Positions 41,551 through 51,288 of a stretch of DNA of 64,000 nt are shown piece by piece; positions within the stretch are counted from its first letter, which is position 1; each line of letters opens with the position of its first letter. Under the pieces are notes generated by a model. It made no database searches. It was not told where the DNA came from and saw nothing but the letters and a program-made list of their open reading frames with translations. Made by a program: the position numbers and the translations under genes. Source of the stretch: Candidatus Andeanibacterium colombiense. GTDB lineage: Bacteria; Pseudomonadota; Alphaproteobacteria; Sphingomonadales; Sphingomonadaceae. Location: the NCBI GenBank assembly GCA_029202985.1, contig CP119316.1, forward strand, positions 620,001 through 684,000. Reading direction: 5' to 3'.

Positions 41551-42870
41551 ATGCGCGATTTTGCAACCTCCGACAATCCGGCGGTCCAGCTCGAACTCGA
41601 CCGCCTCGCCGCCCTGTCCCTGCCGCAAGGCCGCTTCGGGCTGGAGACGGTGCGCGAGATTCTCGCGCGGCTCGGCAATCCGCAGAAGCACCTGCCGCCG
41701 ACCTTCCATGTCGCCGGGACCAACGGCAAGGGTTCGACCTGCACCTATCTGCGCTACATGCTCGAAGCGCAGGGGCTGACGGTCCACACCGCGACCAAGC
41801 CGCATCTGGTGCGCTATAACGAGCGCATCCGCATCGCCGGAAAGCTGATCGAGGACAGGCTCCTCGGCGGGTTGCTCAAAGAAGTGCTCGATGCCAGCGA
41901 GGACCTCGGCCCGAGCTTCTTCGAAGTCACCACCGCCGCGATGTTCCTCGCCTTCTCGCGCAATCCGGCCGATGCCTGCGTGATCGAGGTCGGGCTGGGC
42001 GGGCGCTTCGATGCGACCAATGTGCTCGAAAACCCCGTCGCCTGCGGAATCGCTTCGCTCGGGATCGACCATGAGGCGTTCCTGCTCAGCCCCGATCCGC
42101 GCGCGCCCGATCATCCGCTCGCCCGGATCGCGTTCGAGAAGGCGCATATCGTGCGCAAGGGCGCGCCGCTGGTGACGATGTCCTATCCGCCCGAAGCGAC
42201 CGCGCAGGTGGTGAAGCTGGCCCACGATGCCGGCGCGCAGGTCGCGATGCGCGGGCAGGAATGGACCGTCAGCGCCGATACCATGCTCCATTACCGCGAC
42301 GCCGCGGGCGAACTGACCCTACCCCTCCCCCGCCTCTACGGCCTGCACCAGGCCGAGAACGCCGGGCTCGCGGTGGCGATGCTGCGGCATCAGGAGGTGG
42401 TCGCGGTCACGCCCGAGGCGATGGCGCAAGGTATCCTCGCCGCCCGCTGGCCCGCGCGGCTGCAGGCGCTCGGGGAAGGCCCGCTGACCGCGCTGGTCCC
42501 CGGTGCCGAATTCATCCTCGACGGCGGCCATAACCCCGATGCCGCGCAGGCGATCGGCCGCGCGCTCGCAGGCCGCTCGAATTTGTCGCTGGTAATGGGA
42601 ATGATGGCCAACCGGCCGATCGGCCAATTCCTCGAACCGCTCGCGCCGCTGGTCGGGCGGCTGCGCGCGGTGCCGATCCCAGGGCACGATTGCCACTCGC
42701 CGGAGGATATCGCCGCCGCGGCGAAGGAACTGGGCATCGCCGATGCGGCTCCGGCAGCGGACGTGTTCGAGGCGCTGCGCGCGTTTGGCGGCGCGGAAAC
42801 GGTGCTGATCGCGGGATCGCTCTATCTTGCCGGCGTGGTGCTCGAAGCGAACGACGAGATTCCCGACTGA
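41551..42870 (+). CDS. folC: Folylpolyglutamate synthase/dihydrofolate synthase
   Basis: A protein of 439 residues. The P-loop HVAGTNGKGST (about 53-63) and the Mur-ligase-like core ACVIEVGLGGRFDATNVL are present. LDGGHNPDAAQAI binds in the C-terminal domain. It adds glutamate to dihydropteroate or folate. It lies 19 bases after accD. Its stop codon directly abuts the stop of the convergent AmpG-like gene. Confidence 0.95.
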   Translation: MRDFATSDNPAVQLELDRLAALSLPQGRFGLETVREILARLGNPQKHLPPTFHVAGTNGKGSTCTYLRYMLEAQGLTVHTATKPHLVRYNERIRIAGKLIEDRLLGGLLKEVLDASEDLGPSFFEVTTAAMFLAFSRNPADACVIEVGLGGRFDATNVLENPVACGIASLGIDHEAFLLSPDPRAPDHPLARIAFEKAHIVRKGAPLVTMSYPPEATAQVVKLAHDAGAQVAMRGQEWTVSADTMLHYRDAAGELTLPLPRLYGLHQAENAGLAVAMLRHQEVVAVTPEAMAQGILAARWPARLQALGEGPLTALVPGAEFILDGGHNPDAAQAIGRALAGRSNLSLVMGMMANRPIGQFLEPLAPLVGRLRAVPIPGHDCHSPEDIAAAAKELGIADAAPAADVFEALRAFGGAETVLIAGSLYLAGVVLEANDEIPD

Positions 42871-44211
42871 TCAGCCGGAAGCGTCGGCGGGATTCTCGAC
42901 CTCGCCCGCGGTTCCCATCGCGGCATCGACCAGGCCGATCCTGCTCATCCACCAGAACAGCAGGATGCCGGGCAGCGCCGCGACCGTGGTGAGCAGATAG
43001 AAGTTCACGTAGCCCATCGCGTCGATCAGCGCGCCCGCGGTGGTGCCGGTCAGGAACCGTCCGACAATGCTCGCCGCCGCCGAGATCAGCGCATATTGCG
43101 AAGCGGTGAAGCGCAGGTCGCACAGCGCCGAGAAATAGGCGACAACCACCACCCCGCCGTAGCCGCTGGCGATGTTCTCGAACCCGATCGCGCCAGCCAT
43201 GCCGAGATTGCTGTGCCCGGCAGCCGCAAGACCCGCGAAGCTCAGGTTAGACACGCCCATCAGGATCAGTGCAATCAGTACCGAGCGCTTGAGGCCGAGC
43301 TTCGCAAAGGCGACGCCGCCGATGAATACACCGATAAGATAGGCCCAGAAACCGACGCCGACATCGTAGAGCGCGATCTCGTCATTGGAGAAGCCGAGAT
43401 CGTTGAACAGCAGGCGGAAGGTGAGGTTCGCCAGCGTGTCGCCGATCTTGTGTACGAGGATGAACAACAGCACGAGGAACGCCCCGGCCCGCCTGAAGAA
43501 TTCCACGAACGGCCCGGCGACCGATTGCCATACCTCGGCCAGACCGCGCTTTTCGATGACGACCTTGCGCCGTTCGGGTTCGCCGAGCAGAATCGCGGTC
43601 AGCACGGCGGGCAGCACCAGCGCCGCGCAGGCGAGATAGCCGGCCGACCAGCCCCACCGGGCAGACACCACCAGCGCCAGCGCGCCGGCCCCGGCCGAAC
43701 CGATCCGCCAGCCATATTGCGACATGCCCGAGCCGGTGCCGAGTTGGTAGGGTTTGAGCGTCTCGATCCGGTAGGCGTCGATCACGATGTCGAACGTCGC
43801 ACCCGCCGCGCCGACCAGCACCGCGCTGGTTGCCATCCACGCGATATCCGACGGGTCCGCGATAGCGAGGTTAACCACCGCCGCCGCGACGAGAGCACCG
43901 CAGACGATCATCCATGAGACGCGTTGGCCGAGCTTGCCGAGCAGCGGGAGACGCACGCCGTCCGGGATCCAGGCCCATAAAAACTTGAGGTTGTAGACCA
44001 GGAACGCGAGCGTGAAGGCGGTGACGGTCGACTTGTCGACCCCGTCCTGAGCCAGGCGCGTAGTCAACGTCGCGCCAATCATCGCATAGGGGAAGCCCGA
44101 GGAAATCCCTAGCATGAAGGCGGCGATCGATTCCTTCTCGCAATACGGCTTTATGGCCGACCACAATCCATGCCGCTGCTCGATAGCGACCGGCCCAGTC
44201 ATCTCCGCCAT
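42871..44211 (-). CDS. MFS transporter, AmpG-like
   Basis: A protein of 446 residues with about twelve to fourteen membrane helices. AMIGATLTTRLAQDGVDKSTVTAF and KFLWAWIPDGVRLPLLGKLGQRVSWM match the first part of AmpG muropeptide permeases. FDIVIDAYRIETLKPYQLGTGSGMSQYGWRIG matches the conserved central block. AmpG imports anhydromuropeptides for recycling, but several sphingomonad paralogues are uncharacterised, so substrate is inferred. A 523-base gap with little content lies upstream. Confidence 0.8.
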   Translation of the reverse strand: MAEMTGPVAIEQRHGLWSAIKPYCEKESIAAFMLGISSGFPYAMIGATLTTRLAQDGVDKSTVTAFTLAFLVYNLKFLWAWIPDGVRLPLLGKLGQRVSWMIVCGALVAAAVVNLAIADPSDIAWMATSAVLVGAAGATFDIVIDAYRIETLKPYQLGTGSGMSQYGWRIGSAGAGALALVVSARWGWSAGYLACAALVLPAVLTAILLGEPERRKVVIEKRGLAEVWQSVAGPFVEFFRRAGAFLVLLFILVHKIGDTLANLTFRLLFNDLGFSNDEIALYDVGVGFWAYLIGVFIGGVAFAKLGLKRSVLIALILMGVSNLSFAGLAAAGHSNLGMAGAIGFENIASGYGGVVVVAYFSALCDLRFTASQYALISAAASIVGRFLTGTTAGALIDAMGYVNFYLLTTVAALPGILLFWWMSRIGLVDAAMGTAGEVENPADASG

Positions 44212-44732
44212 CCGGAAAACCTCCCCTCGTAAAGGTAAACATTAGCTTGCCGCGCAATTAAAGGAAGTCCCGCATCCACAAGCTTGTTTTCATGGCGAAA
44301 AAACATTGTTAACAGCGGGTCGGGGACGGGAAGCCGGGAACGAGTCGCAAGGGGGTACGCGGTGTTTTCTGCATTATTTTGTCGTGTCCTGAATCATCGG
44401 GTCGATCGCCGCCGCGTGTGGCATGACAGTCTCGATTACCGCACGTCCTGCGCGCGTTGTTCCGTGCCAATGCTGCGCGGGCCAGGTGGATGGCGCCTGT
44501 TCGATCACGCACTGGACGAGGATGGCCGGCGCGATCCCCACCCGCGTCATCGTTAACTCCGCCATTATTCGGTTTTAACGCGTTTCCTCCATTGCCGGCT
44601 TGTGCAATCAGGCGCGCTTGTATTGCGTGCGTGCCCAAAATGCCGTTTCCGCCCGGGAATGGCCGGGCTGCCTCAGAAGGGCGACGGCGGGCTTACGCTT
44701 TGCCGTGCAGCCGATTGATCGGAAACGATAAG
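44212..44732. other. 521-base gap between the AmpG-like gene and the pseudouridine synthase
   Basis: This is the longest gap in the window. It contains AT-rich stretches at both ends (around 44240-44330 and 44550-44590), suitable for the two divergent promoters, and one possible small gene on the minus strand (44374-44550). Nothing else is recognised: no tRNA, terminator or repeat copy. Confidence 0.55.
44374..44550 (-). CDS. Possible small protein, unrecognised
   Basis: A reading frame of 58 codons starting at an ATG preceded by GGAG six bases upstream. The first two thirds show GC-rich third positions like real genes in this window. The protein (MTRVGIAPAILVQ...) has no signal, no membrane helix and no family I recognise. 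It could be a lineage-restricted small protein or chance. The start follows an AT-rich stretch (GTTAAAACCGAATAATGG) that could contain a promoter. Confidence 0.35.
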   Translation of the reverse strand: MTRVGIAPAILVQCVIEQAPSTWPAQHWHGTTRAGRAVIETVMPHAAAIDPMIQDTTK

Positions 44733-45557
44733 ATGTCGAAAGCTCCAGGAAACAATCCGCGTCCGCGCGGCGTGCCCCCCTCATCGGACAGCAGCGGCCA
44801 GGCTCCGCGCGAAGGTGAGCGAATCGCCAAGCTGCTCGCCCGCGCGGGCATTGCGAGCCGCCGAGAGGTCGAGCGGATGATCGCCGACGGGCGCGTGGCG
44901 GTGGAAGGCAAGGTGCTTGAAACCCCGGCGACGGTGCTCCCCAACCTCAAGGGCGTGACGGTCGATGGCCAGCCGGTCGCCGCCGCTGCCCCGCCGCTGC
45001 TGTTCCGCTTCCACAAGCCGGCCGGAATGCTGACCGCCGAGCGCGACTTCTCCGGCCGGCCGACGATCTACAATGCGCTGATCAACGCATTGCCAAAGGG
45101 TACGCCGCGGCTGATGCCGGTCGGGCGGCTCGATTTCAGCACCGAGGGCCTGTTGCTGCTTACCAATGACGGTGAGCTCAAGCGGGCGATGGAACTCCCC
45201 TCTTCCGGCATTCCCCGCACCTATCGCGCGCGCGCCTTCGGCGACATCTCGCAGGCGCAGCTAGAGGATCTGATCGAAGGGATCACGATTGACGGGGTCC
45301 GCTACGGCAAGATCGACGCCAATCTGGAACGCCGCACCGGGCGCAACCAATGGATCGAGATCACCCTGACCGAAGGCAAGAACCGCGAGGTGCGCAACGT
45401 CCTCGAGCATCTCGGGCTCGAGGTCAGCCGCCTGATGCGCACCGCTTATGGCCCGTTCCCGCTCGCCGACCTGCCGCGCGGCGCGGCCGACGAAGTGCGC
45501 CAGAAGGATGTCGAGCAGTTCCGCAAGCATCTTTCGACGCGCGGCGGCTTCAAATGA
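44733..45557 (+). CDS. 23S/16S rRNA pseudouridine synthase, RsuA/RluB family
   Basis: A protein of 274 residues from the ATG at 44733. An S4 RNA-binding domain is at the start (RIAKLLARAGIASRREVERMIADGRVAVEG). The catalytic core has VGRLDFSTEGLLLLTNDGEL with the catalytic Asp, and LTEGKNREVRNVLEHLGLEVSRLMRTAYGPF near the end. RluB (23S U2605) or RsuA (16S U516) are both possible; the C-terminal block looks more like RluB. It overlaps rsmD by four bases. Confidence 0.92.
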   Translation: MSKAPGNNPRPRGVPPSSDSSGQAPREGERIAKLLARAGIASRREVERMIADGRVAVEGKVLETPATVLPNLKGVTVDGQPVAAAAPPLLFRFHKPAGMLTAERDFSGRPTIYNALINALPKGTPRLMPVGRLDFSTEGLLLLTNDGELKRAMELPSSGIPRTYRARAFGDISQAQLEDLIEGITIDGVRYGKIDANLERRTGRNQWIEITLTEGKNREVRNVLEHLGLEVSRLMRTAYGPFPLADLPRGAADEVRQKDVEQFRKHLSTRGGFK

Positions 45558-46102
45558 GGATCATCGCAGGCGAATGGCGCGGGCGGCCGCTTAAGGCGCC
45601 GCAGGGCGAGACCACCCGGCCAACTGCGGATCGCACGCGAGAAACCCTGTTCTCGATGCTGGTCAGCCGCCTCGGCAGTTTCGAGGGCCTGGTGGTGGCG
45701 GATTTGTTCGCGGGGTCCGGCGCGCTCGGGCTAGAAGCTCTATCGCGGGGCGCGGCGAAGGCGATGTTTGTCGAGCACGACGCCGCCGCGATCCGCGCCT
45801 TGCGTGAGAACATCGCCAATCTCCGCGCACAGCAGCGCTGCGACGTAAAACCCGGCTCGGTCATGTCGCTCGGGCCGCTCAAGGAGGCGCCTGACCTGTT
45901 GCTGCTCGATCCGCCCTATGAAACGGGTGCCGGCGCGGTCGCGCTGGACAAGCTCAAGCGGCTCGGCTGGATCGCCCCGCACGCCTGGATCAGCGTCGAG
46001 ACTTCGGGCCGGGAGATACTGGACGTTAAAGGCTTCACCGTCGATACGGTACGCGACAGCGGCAAGGCGCGGTTACATCTGCTGCGCCCTACCGCCGAGT
46101 AA
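45554..46102 (+). CDS. rsmD: 16S rRNA (guanine-966-N2)-methyltransferase
   Basis: A protein of 182 residues from MRIIAGEWRGRPLKAPQG, overlapping the previous stop as ATGA. The SAM-binding motif is VVADLFAGSGALGLEALSRGA, and the catalytic motif is LLLLDPPYETGAGA (DPPY). It methylates G966 of 16S rRNA. Pairing with a pseudouridine synthase gene is a common arrangement in alphaproteobacteria. Confidence 0.95.
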   Translation: MRIIAGEWRGRPLKAPQGETTRPTADRTRETLFSMLVSRLGSFEGLVVADLFAGSGALGLEALSRGAAKAMFVEHDAAAIRALRENIANLRAQQRCDVKPGSVMSLGPLKEAPDLLLLDPPYETGAGAVALDKLKRLGWIAPHAWISVETSGREILDVKGFTVDTVRDSGKARLHLLRPTAE

Positions 46103-46105
46103 CAC

Positions 46106-46466
46106 TTAACCCGGAGCGGTCGCCGAGTCTTCGACCGGAAGATTCGCTGGCGGAGTTGCGGGCAAAGGAGCCGAAATCTCGCTTGCCGGGCGGCCCGGCC
46201 AATATTGCAGGTCGCGCGCACCGAACTTCAGGCCGGCGGTGCGAGGATTGATGCAGCTATCCTGCACCTCGCCCTTGCAGACCTTGTAACTCTGGCCGTC
46301 GATGCTCACCACATCGGGCTTGCCGGCTGACGATTTCGGTGGTAGACTTCGCGTCTGCCGGGGCAGCGGTCGCCGCAGCCTGCGAAGAATCATCCTGAGC
46401 GAGCGCGGGCGCGGCAAAAGTCGCAGCGGCAAACACCGCCGTAGCAGCTAAGATATTGGTTTTCAT
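46106..46466 (-). pseudogene. Frameshifted conserved secreted protein gene
   Basis: From the ATG at 46466 the frame starts MKTNILAATAVFAAATFAAPALAQDDSS, a clean signal peptide plus a short acidic/alanine stretch, then loses sense after TTEIVS. The neighbouring frame carries the rest: AGKPDVVSIDGQSYKVC, QDSCINPRTAGLKFG and LQYWPGRPASE, up to the stop at 46106. Removing one C/G around 46322-46331 (the run AGCCGGC on the minus strand) joins the two halves. Two cysteines and the YWPGRPASE motif recur in small secreted sphingomonad proteins, by memory of the family. It may be a true pseudogene, a programmed shift or a sequencing error. Confidence 0.75.
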
Positions 46467-46495
46467 GCGAATTCTCCTCTTCGGGTCACGCATGG

Positions 46496-47833
46496 TCAAC
46501 CAACGGGGGGTGCGACTACATGTTCCCCTTTGCCGCCGAGCCGCCCCAGGACCACGCCGAACAGAGTGATTACTCCAGCCACTGCCAGGAACAGACCCAC
46601 CAGCAAGGTCTGGCCCTGCCCGCTGAGCCACTGCGCGGCGATCGGCACCAGCCCGCCGCCGACGATGCCGCCGAAATTGAACGCCAGCGACACGCCGGTG
46701 TAGCGCAGTGGCACTGGAAACAGCGTCGGCAGCCACGCACCCAGCGGTCCGTAGGTGAACCCCATCACCAGCAGCGCGAAGGATAGCATCACCAGCACTG
46801 CGAAGAGCGAACCGAACGCCAGCATCGGCCCGAACATCCCGCCCAGCAGGATCGTCCCGATCGAGCCGGCGATCAGCACGTTGCGCGAATTGGCCTGATC
46901 CGCCCACAGCGCCGCCAGCACGATACCGAGCGCGAGGAACACATTTGCGACCAGTTCGATCGCCAGCACGGTTTCGCGGTGATGATGCCGCGCGGTGGTC
47001 ATGTGGCCGAGCGCGAAGGCGGTCGAGAGATAGAAGATCGCGAAACACGCGACCACCGCCGCGCTGCCCGCCATCACCGCGGGCCAGTGATGCCTGAGCA
47101 GCCGCCCGAACGGCAGGCTGTGGAGCGACTGGCGTTCCAGCGCCTCGGTGAACGCCGGGGTCTCGCCGATCCGGTAACGAACCCACAGTCCGAGCCCGAC
47201 CAGCACCGCGCTGAGCAGGAACGGTATCCGCCAGCCCCAGTCGATGAAATCCTTGTCCGACAGGAACAGGCCGAGCACCAGGAACAGTCCGTTGGCGGCA
47301 AGGAAGCCGAGCGGCGCGCCCAGTTGCGGCGCCGCGCCGAAGCGCGCTTCCCAGCCCTTGGGCGCGTTCTCGACCGCGAGCAGCGCCGCCCCGCCCCATT
47401 CGCCGCCAAGCCCGAAGCCCTGGCCGAAGCGCAGGATGCACAGCAGCAGCGGCGCGGCCCAGCCGATCATCTGGTAGGTCGGCAGGAACGCGATCAGCAG
47501 GGTCGATATGCCCATCAGCATCAGCGACACGAACAATGTGGACTTACGCCCCAGCCGGTCACCGAAATGTCCGAAGGCAACCGCGCCGACCGGCCGCGCG
47601 ACGAACGCAAGGCCGAAACTCATCAGGCTCAACAGCAATTGCGCGCTGGCGCTTTGCGCGGGGAAAAACAGCGGGCCGAACACCAACGCCGCCGCGGTCG
47701 CGTAAACATAGAAATCGTAGAATTCGACTGCCGTACCGACCAGTGCCGCCGCGAGTACGCGCGCGTGATGACGGAACGGATGCCTCTCCCTCTGCATGGG
47801 TCCGATGCTTGGCACAGGTGCGACGTGCGTCAA
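46496..47833 (-). CDS. MFS transporter, metabolite:H+ symporter (MHS) type
   Basis: A protein of 445 residues from a TTG with a strong GGAGG five to six bases upstream; the later in-frame ATG has no ribosome site. It has twelve membrane helices. AAALVGTAVEFYDFYVYATAAAL at the start, PVGAVAFGHFGDRLGRKSTLF and CILRFGQGFGLGGEWGGAALLAVE are the classic MHS signatures shared with ProP, ShiA and KgtP. The substrate is probably an organic acid or osmolyte but cannot be named. It lies divergent from the uvrD-like gene. Confidence 0.87.
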   Translation of the reverse strand: MTHVAPVPSIGPMQRERHPFRHHARVLAAALVGTAVEFYDFYVYATAAALVFGPLFFPAQSASAQLLLSLMSFGLAFVARPVGAVAFGHFGDRLGRKSTLFVSLMLMGISTLLIAFLPTYQMIGWAAPLLLCILRFGQGFGLGGEWGGAALLAVENAPKGWEARFGAAPQLGAPLGFLAANGLFLVLGLFLSDKDFIDWGWRIPFLLSAVLVGLGLWVRYRIGETPAFTEALERQSLHSLPFGRLLRHHWPAVMAGSAAVVACFAIFYLSTAFALGHMTTARHHHRETVLAIELVANVFLALGIVLAALWADQANSRNVLIAGSIGTILLGGMFGPMLAFGSLFAVLVMLSFALLVMGFTYGPLGAWLPTLFPVPLRYTGVSLAFNFGGIVGGGLVPIAAQWLSGQGQTLLVGLFLAVAGVITLFGVVLGRLGGKGEHVVAPPVG

Positions 47834-48085
47834 GCAAATCCTCCCCGCGATGCCGGCGGAATGGTGCTTCGTATCAGTGTTCGGAAAAACATTTTCCTAC
47901 ACCGGCACGGCTTGTCATAAGCGCGCAATGCACTCGCCCCTCGCTTCCCCCCGCCGGTTTCCGCGCTTCTTTCGGCCTTTCGCCCCGGTCTCCGAGTTTA
48001 CTCCCAGTACTGTGTCAACCGCGTCAACTTCGGTCGCTCGGCGCTTGCGCGCCGCGCCCTTGTTCCCTACCTGTTCACCCACATC

Positions 48086-50395
48086 ATGAACCTCAAACAT
48101 CCCCCTGCCCCGTCCGAGACGGGCGATGACGTGCCGCCTTATGCGCGCGGATTGAATGCCCCGCAGACCGAGGCGGTGCTCACCACCGAAGGGCCGGTGC
48201 TGATGCTTGCCGGCGCGGGCACCGGCAAGACCGCCGCGCTCACCGCCCGGCTCGCGCATCTGGTCGCGACCCGCCGCGCGTGGCCGAGCGAGATCCTGTG
48301 CGTGACCTTCACCAACCGCGCCGCGCGTGAGATGCGTCACCGGGTCGGCGGCTTGATCGGCGATGCGGTGGAAGGGATGCCGTGGCTCGGCACGTTCCAT
48401 TCGATCTGCGCGAGGATGCTGCGCCGCCATGCCGAACTGGCCGGACTGCAATCGAACTATACGATCATCGATACGGACGATCAGCTGCGGCTGCTCAAGC
48501 AGCTGATCTCCGAGAACGACCTCGACGAGAAGCGCTGGCCCGCGCGCCAGCTGGCCGGGTTGATCGACCGCTGGAAGAACCGCGGGCTCAATCCGGCGGA
48601 CCTCGATGCGGCGGAGAACGAAAGCTACGCCAATGGCCGAGGCCAGCAATTCTACGGCCTTTATCAGGACCGGCTGAAAGCGCTCAATGCCTGCGATTTC
48701 GGCGATCTGATGCTCCACATTCTCAACATCTTCCGCAAGCATCGGGAGATTCTGGAACAGTACCAGCAGCGCTTCAAATATATCATGGTCGACGAATACC
48801 AGGACACCAATGCGGTCCAGTATCTGTGGCTCCGCCTGCTCGCGCAGGAGCGCAAGAACATCTGCGTGGTGGGGGACGACGACCAGTCCATCTATTCCTG
48901 GCGCGGGGCCGAGGTCGCCAACATCCTGCGGTTCGAGAAGGATTTCCCCGGCGCGAAGGTGATCCGGCTGGAGCAGAACTATCGTTCGACCCCCGACATC
49001 CTCGGCGCCGCCTCGGGCCTGATCGCCAGCAACAGCGAGCGGCTCGGCAAGACCTTGTGGACCGAGCGTAACGGCGGCGACAAATTGCGCGTGATCGGCG
49101 TGTGGGATGCGCCCGAGGAAGCGCGCCGGGTCGGCGAGGAAATCGAGCGGCTGGAACGCGAAGGCGCGCATCTGGAGGAAATCGCGATCCTCGTGCGCGC
49201 GCAGTACCAGACCCGCGAATTCGAAGACCGTTTCATCCAGATCGGCCTCAACTACCGGATCATCGGCGGCTTCCGCTTTTACGAACGCGCCGAAATCCGC
49301 GATGCGCTCGCCTATCTGCGGGTGATCGCGCAGCCGCAGGACGATCTCGCGTTCGAGCGGATCTACAACCAGCCCAAGCGCGGGCTCGGTGCCAAGGCGC
49401 TCGAAACCATGCACCGCCATGCGCGCGCGACTGGGCTGCCGCTCGCCGCCGCAGCGCTTCAATTGGCCGATACGGACGAATTGCCCAAGCGCGCGCGCGA
49501 GACGATCGGCGGGCTGATGCGCAATTTCCTGCGCTGGCGCGATCTTTCCGCGCAGGTCGCCCCGGCGGAGTTGCTGCGTAGTGTGATGGAAGAGACCGGC
49601 TATAATGCGATGCTGCAGGCGGAGCGCAGCGCCGAGGCGTCCGCGCGGCTCGACAACCTCACCGAACTCGCCCGCGCGATGGAGGAATACGAGACGCTCG
49701 GCGATTTCCTCGAGCATGTCAGCCTGGTGATGGACAATGACGCCAACCAGGATGGCGAGAAAGTCACCATCATGACCATGCACGCCGCAAAAGGCCTTGA
49801 GTTCGACAATGTGTTCCTGCCCGGGTGGGAGGAAGGCGTGTTCCCGAGCCAGCGCGCGCTCGACGAGGGTGGGCTCGCCAGCCTGGAGGAAGAGCGCCGC
49901 CTCGCCTATGTCGCGATCACCCGCGCCAAGCGCCGCTGCACGATCTTCCACGCGGCGAACCGGCGAATCTACGGCCAGTGGACCAGCTCGATCCCCTCGC
50001 GCTTTATCGCCGAATTGCCGGCCGCGCATGTCGACCAGGAAACCACCCTCACCGGCGGTGCCTCGCTATGGCGCGCGAACTGGAGCGAGCAGGACGATCC
50101 CTTCGCCCATGTCGTCCGCGACCGGCCCGACCGCTCGCAGACGCGCGGCCCCGGCTGGCAGCGCGCTTTGTCGACCGGCTACGACGCCACGCCGAAACGC
50201 CTTGCCGAGCCGGGCCGCAGCGCGGCGAGCTACGCCGCCAAGCCGCGCGGTGACATCGCGCTGGGCGCGCGGGTGTTCCACGACAAATTCGGTTACGGCG
50301 AAGTGATCGGCCAGGAAGGCAACAAGCTCGAAATCGAGTTCGAGACCAGCGGCCGCAAGCGGGTGATCGACAGTTTTATACAGCTGGCCGATTGA
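48086..50395 (+). CDS. UvrD/PcrA-type superfamily 1 DNA helicase
   Basis: A protein of 769 residues. The Q-motif LNAPQTEAV is followed by Walker A GAGTGKT (43-49), motif Ia VTFTNRAAREM, motif II VDEYQDTN, motif III GDDDQSIYSWRGA, EQNYRST, motif V MTMHAAKGLEFDNVFLPGWEEG and motif VI EEERRLAYVAITRAKRRC. It is a 3'-5' helicase acting in excision repair and at stalled forks. The C-terminal end has a short basic/serine tail and a Tudor-like VFHDKFGYGEVI region, as in PcrA/UvrD. PcrA and UvrD cannot be told apart here. Confidence 0.95.
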   Translation: MNLKHPPAPSETGDDVPPYARGLNAPQTEAVLTTEGPVLMLAGAGTGKTAALTARLAHLVATRRAWPSEILCVTFTNRAAREMRHRVGGLIGDAVEGMPWLGTFHSICARMLRRHAELAGLQSNYTIIDTDDQLRLLKQLISENDLDEKRWPARQLAGLIDRWKNRGLNPADLDAAENESYANGRGQQFYGLYQDRLKALNACDFGDLMLHILNIFRKHREILEQYQQRFKYIMVDEYQDTNAVQYLWLRLLAQERKNICVVGDDDQSIYSWRGAEVANILRFEKDFPGAKVIRLEQNYRSTPDILGAASGLIASNSERLGKTLWTERNGGDKLRVIGVWDAPEEARRVGEEIERLEREGAHLEEIAILVRAQYQTREFEDRFIQIGLNYRIIGGFRFYERAEIRDALAYLRVIAQPQDDLAFERIYNQPKRGLGAKALETMHRHARATGLPLAAAALQLADTDELPKRARETIGGLMRNFLRWRDLSAQVAPAELLRSVMEETGYNAMLQAERSAEASARLDNLTELARAMEEYETLGDFLEHVSLVMDNDANQDGEKVTIMTMHAAKGLEFDNVFLPGWEEGVFPSQRALDEGGLASLEEERRLAYVAITRAKRRCTIFHAANRRIYGQWTSSIPSRFIAELPAAHVDQETTLTGGASLWRANWSEQDDPFAHVVRDRPDRSQTRGPGWQRALSTGYDATPKRLAEPGRSAASYAAKPRGDIALGARVFHDKFGYGEVIGQEGNKLEIEFETSGRKRVIDSFIQLAD

Positions 50396-50409
50396 GCGTC
50401 CGCGCCGTA

Positions 50410-51288
50410 TCAGACCGATCCGTTCACCAGCTTGCGGGCCGGCGCGGCGCGGCACTTCGCCTGGATCGCCCCGACATCGCGGATGAAGATCGTGTTCTGG
50501 CCACCGCGCTCCGCCGGCTCGATCGCCCGGCTCTTCCAGTCGTAACGGCACGGAGTGAAGCCATACTCACGCATCCGGGCGATGATCGCATCGTCGGACG
50601 ATCCGTAGCGTTCGCCCGAACCGTTGGTCTCCATCAGCACCGCTTGAACGTCAGATGAGGCGAAGACGGTTGCACCGCCGCCGAGAACCGGCATTTCGTG
50701 CCCTTCGACATCAATCTTGATCACTGCCGGGCGTCGAGTGCCGCACAGCAGGTCAAGCGTCGTCACCGGCACCGTTACACTCGGCAAATTCTCGCCGGGG
50801 AGCGCAACGCGGTTCATCGTGTCGAGGCCACTCGTAAAGCGAATCTCGCCCGGTGCGTCCGACAGGCCGGCGCAGACCGTTTCGACAAGCCCCTCGATCC
50901 CATTGAGCCGGACATTCGCTTGCAGCCGCGCATGGGTCGCTGGCAAGGGCTCGACGCTGATCGCATGAGCACCGACCACGCCTGCGGCGAGCACCGTGTA
51001 GCTGCCGACATTGGCACCGATATCGACGAACAAATCGTCCGGCCGCAGCGCGTGGAGGACGAATGCCATGTCGTCGGGCTCGTGCAGCCCGGAATACCAA
51101 TTGCCGGTTGCTCCGGTCATCCCGCGCTCCACCAGCAGCCGCGTATCATCGACGAATGGCAGTGCCACCGGTGCGGAAATCAGTCGGCTCGCAAGCTGCC
51201 AGCGAACGAAGCGGCCCACCGCCTTGAGCGGTGCATCACGGTTGAGAGGATGGGAGGTTATGAAGCGAAGAAGTCCGAAAAGGTTCAC
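50410..51288 (-). CDS. FkbM family methyltransferase
   Basis: A protein of 292 residues. The GTG at 51288 has a G-run (GGGGGG) seven bases upstream and is preferred over an earlier TTG. The SAM-binding motif is FVDIGANVGSYTVLAAG, and the post-motif block AVIKIDVEGHEMPVLGG is typical of FkbM methyltransferases. The family O-methylates sugars or other small molecules and is often found in envelope loci. No sugar genes are nearby, so its target is unknown. It follows rhlE on the same strand after a 111-base gap. Confidence 0.85.
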   Translation of the reverse strand: MNLFGLLRFITSHPLNRDAPLKAVGRFVRWQLASRLISAPVALPFVDDTRLLVERGMTGATGNWYSGLHEPDDMAFVLHALRPDDLFVDIGANVGSYTVLAAGVVGAHAISVEPLPATHARLQANVRLNGIEGLVETVCAGLSDAPGEIRFTSGLDTMNRVALPGENLPSVTVPVTTLDLLCGTRRPAVIKIDVEGHEMPVLGGGATVFASSDVQAVLMETNGSGERYGSSDDAIIARMREYGFTPCRYDWKSRAIEPAERGGQNTIFIRDVGAIQAKCRAAPARKLVNGSV

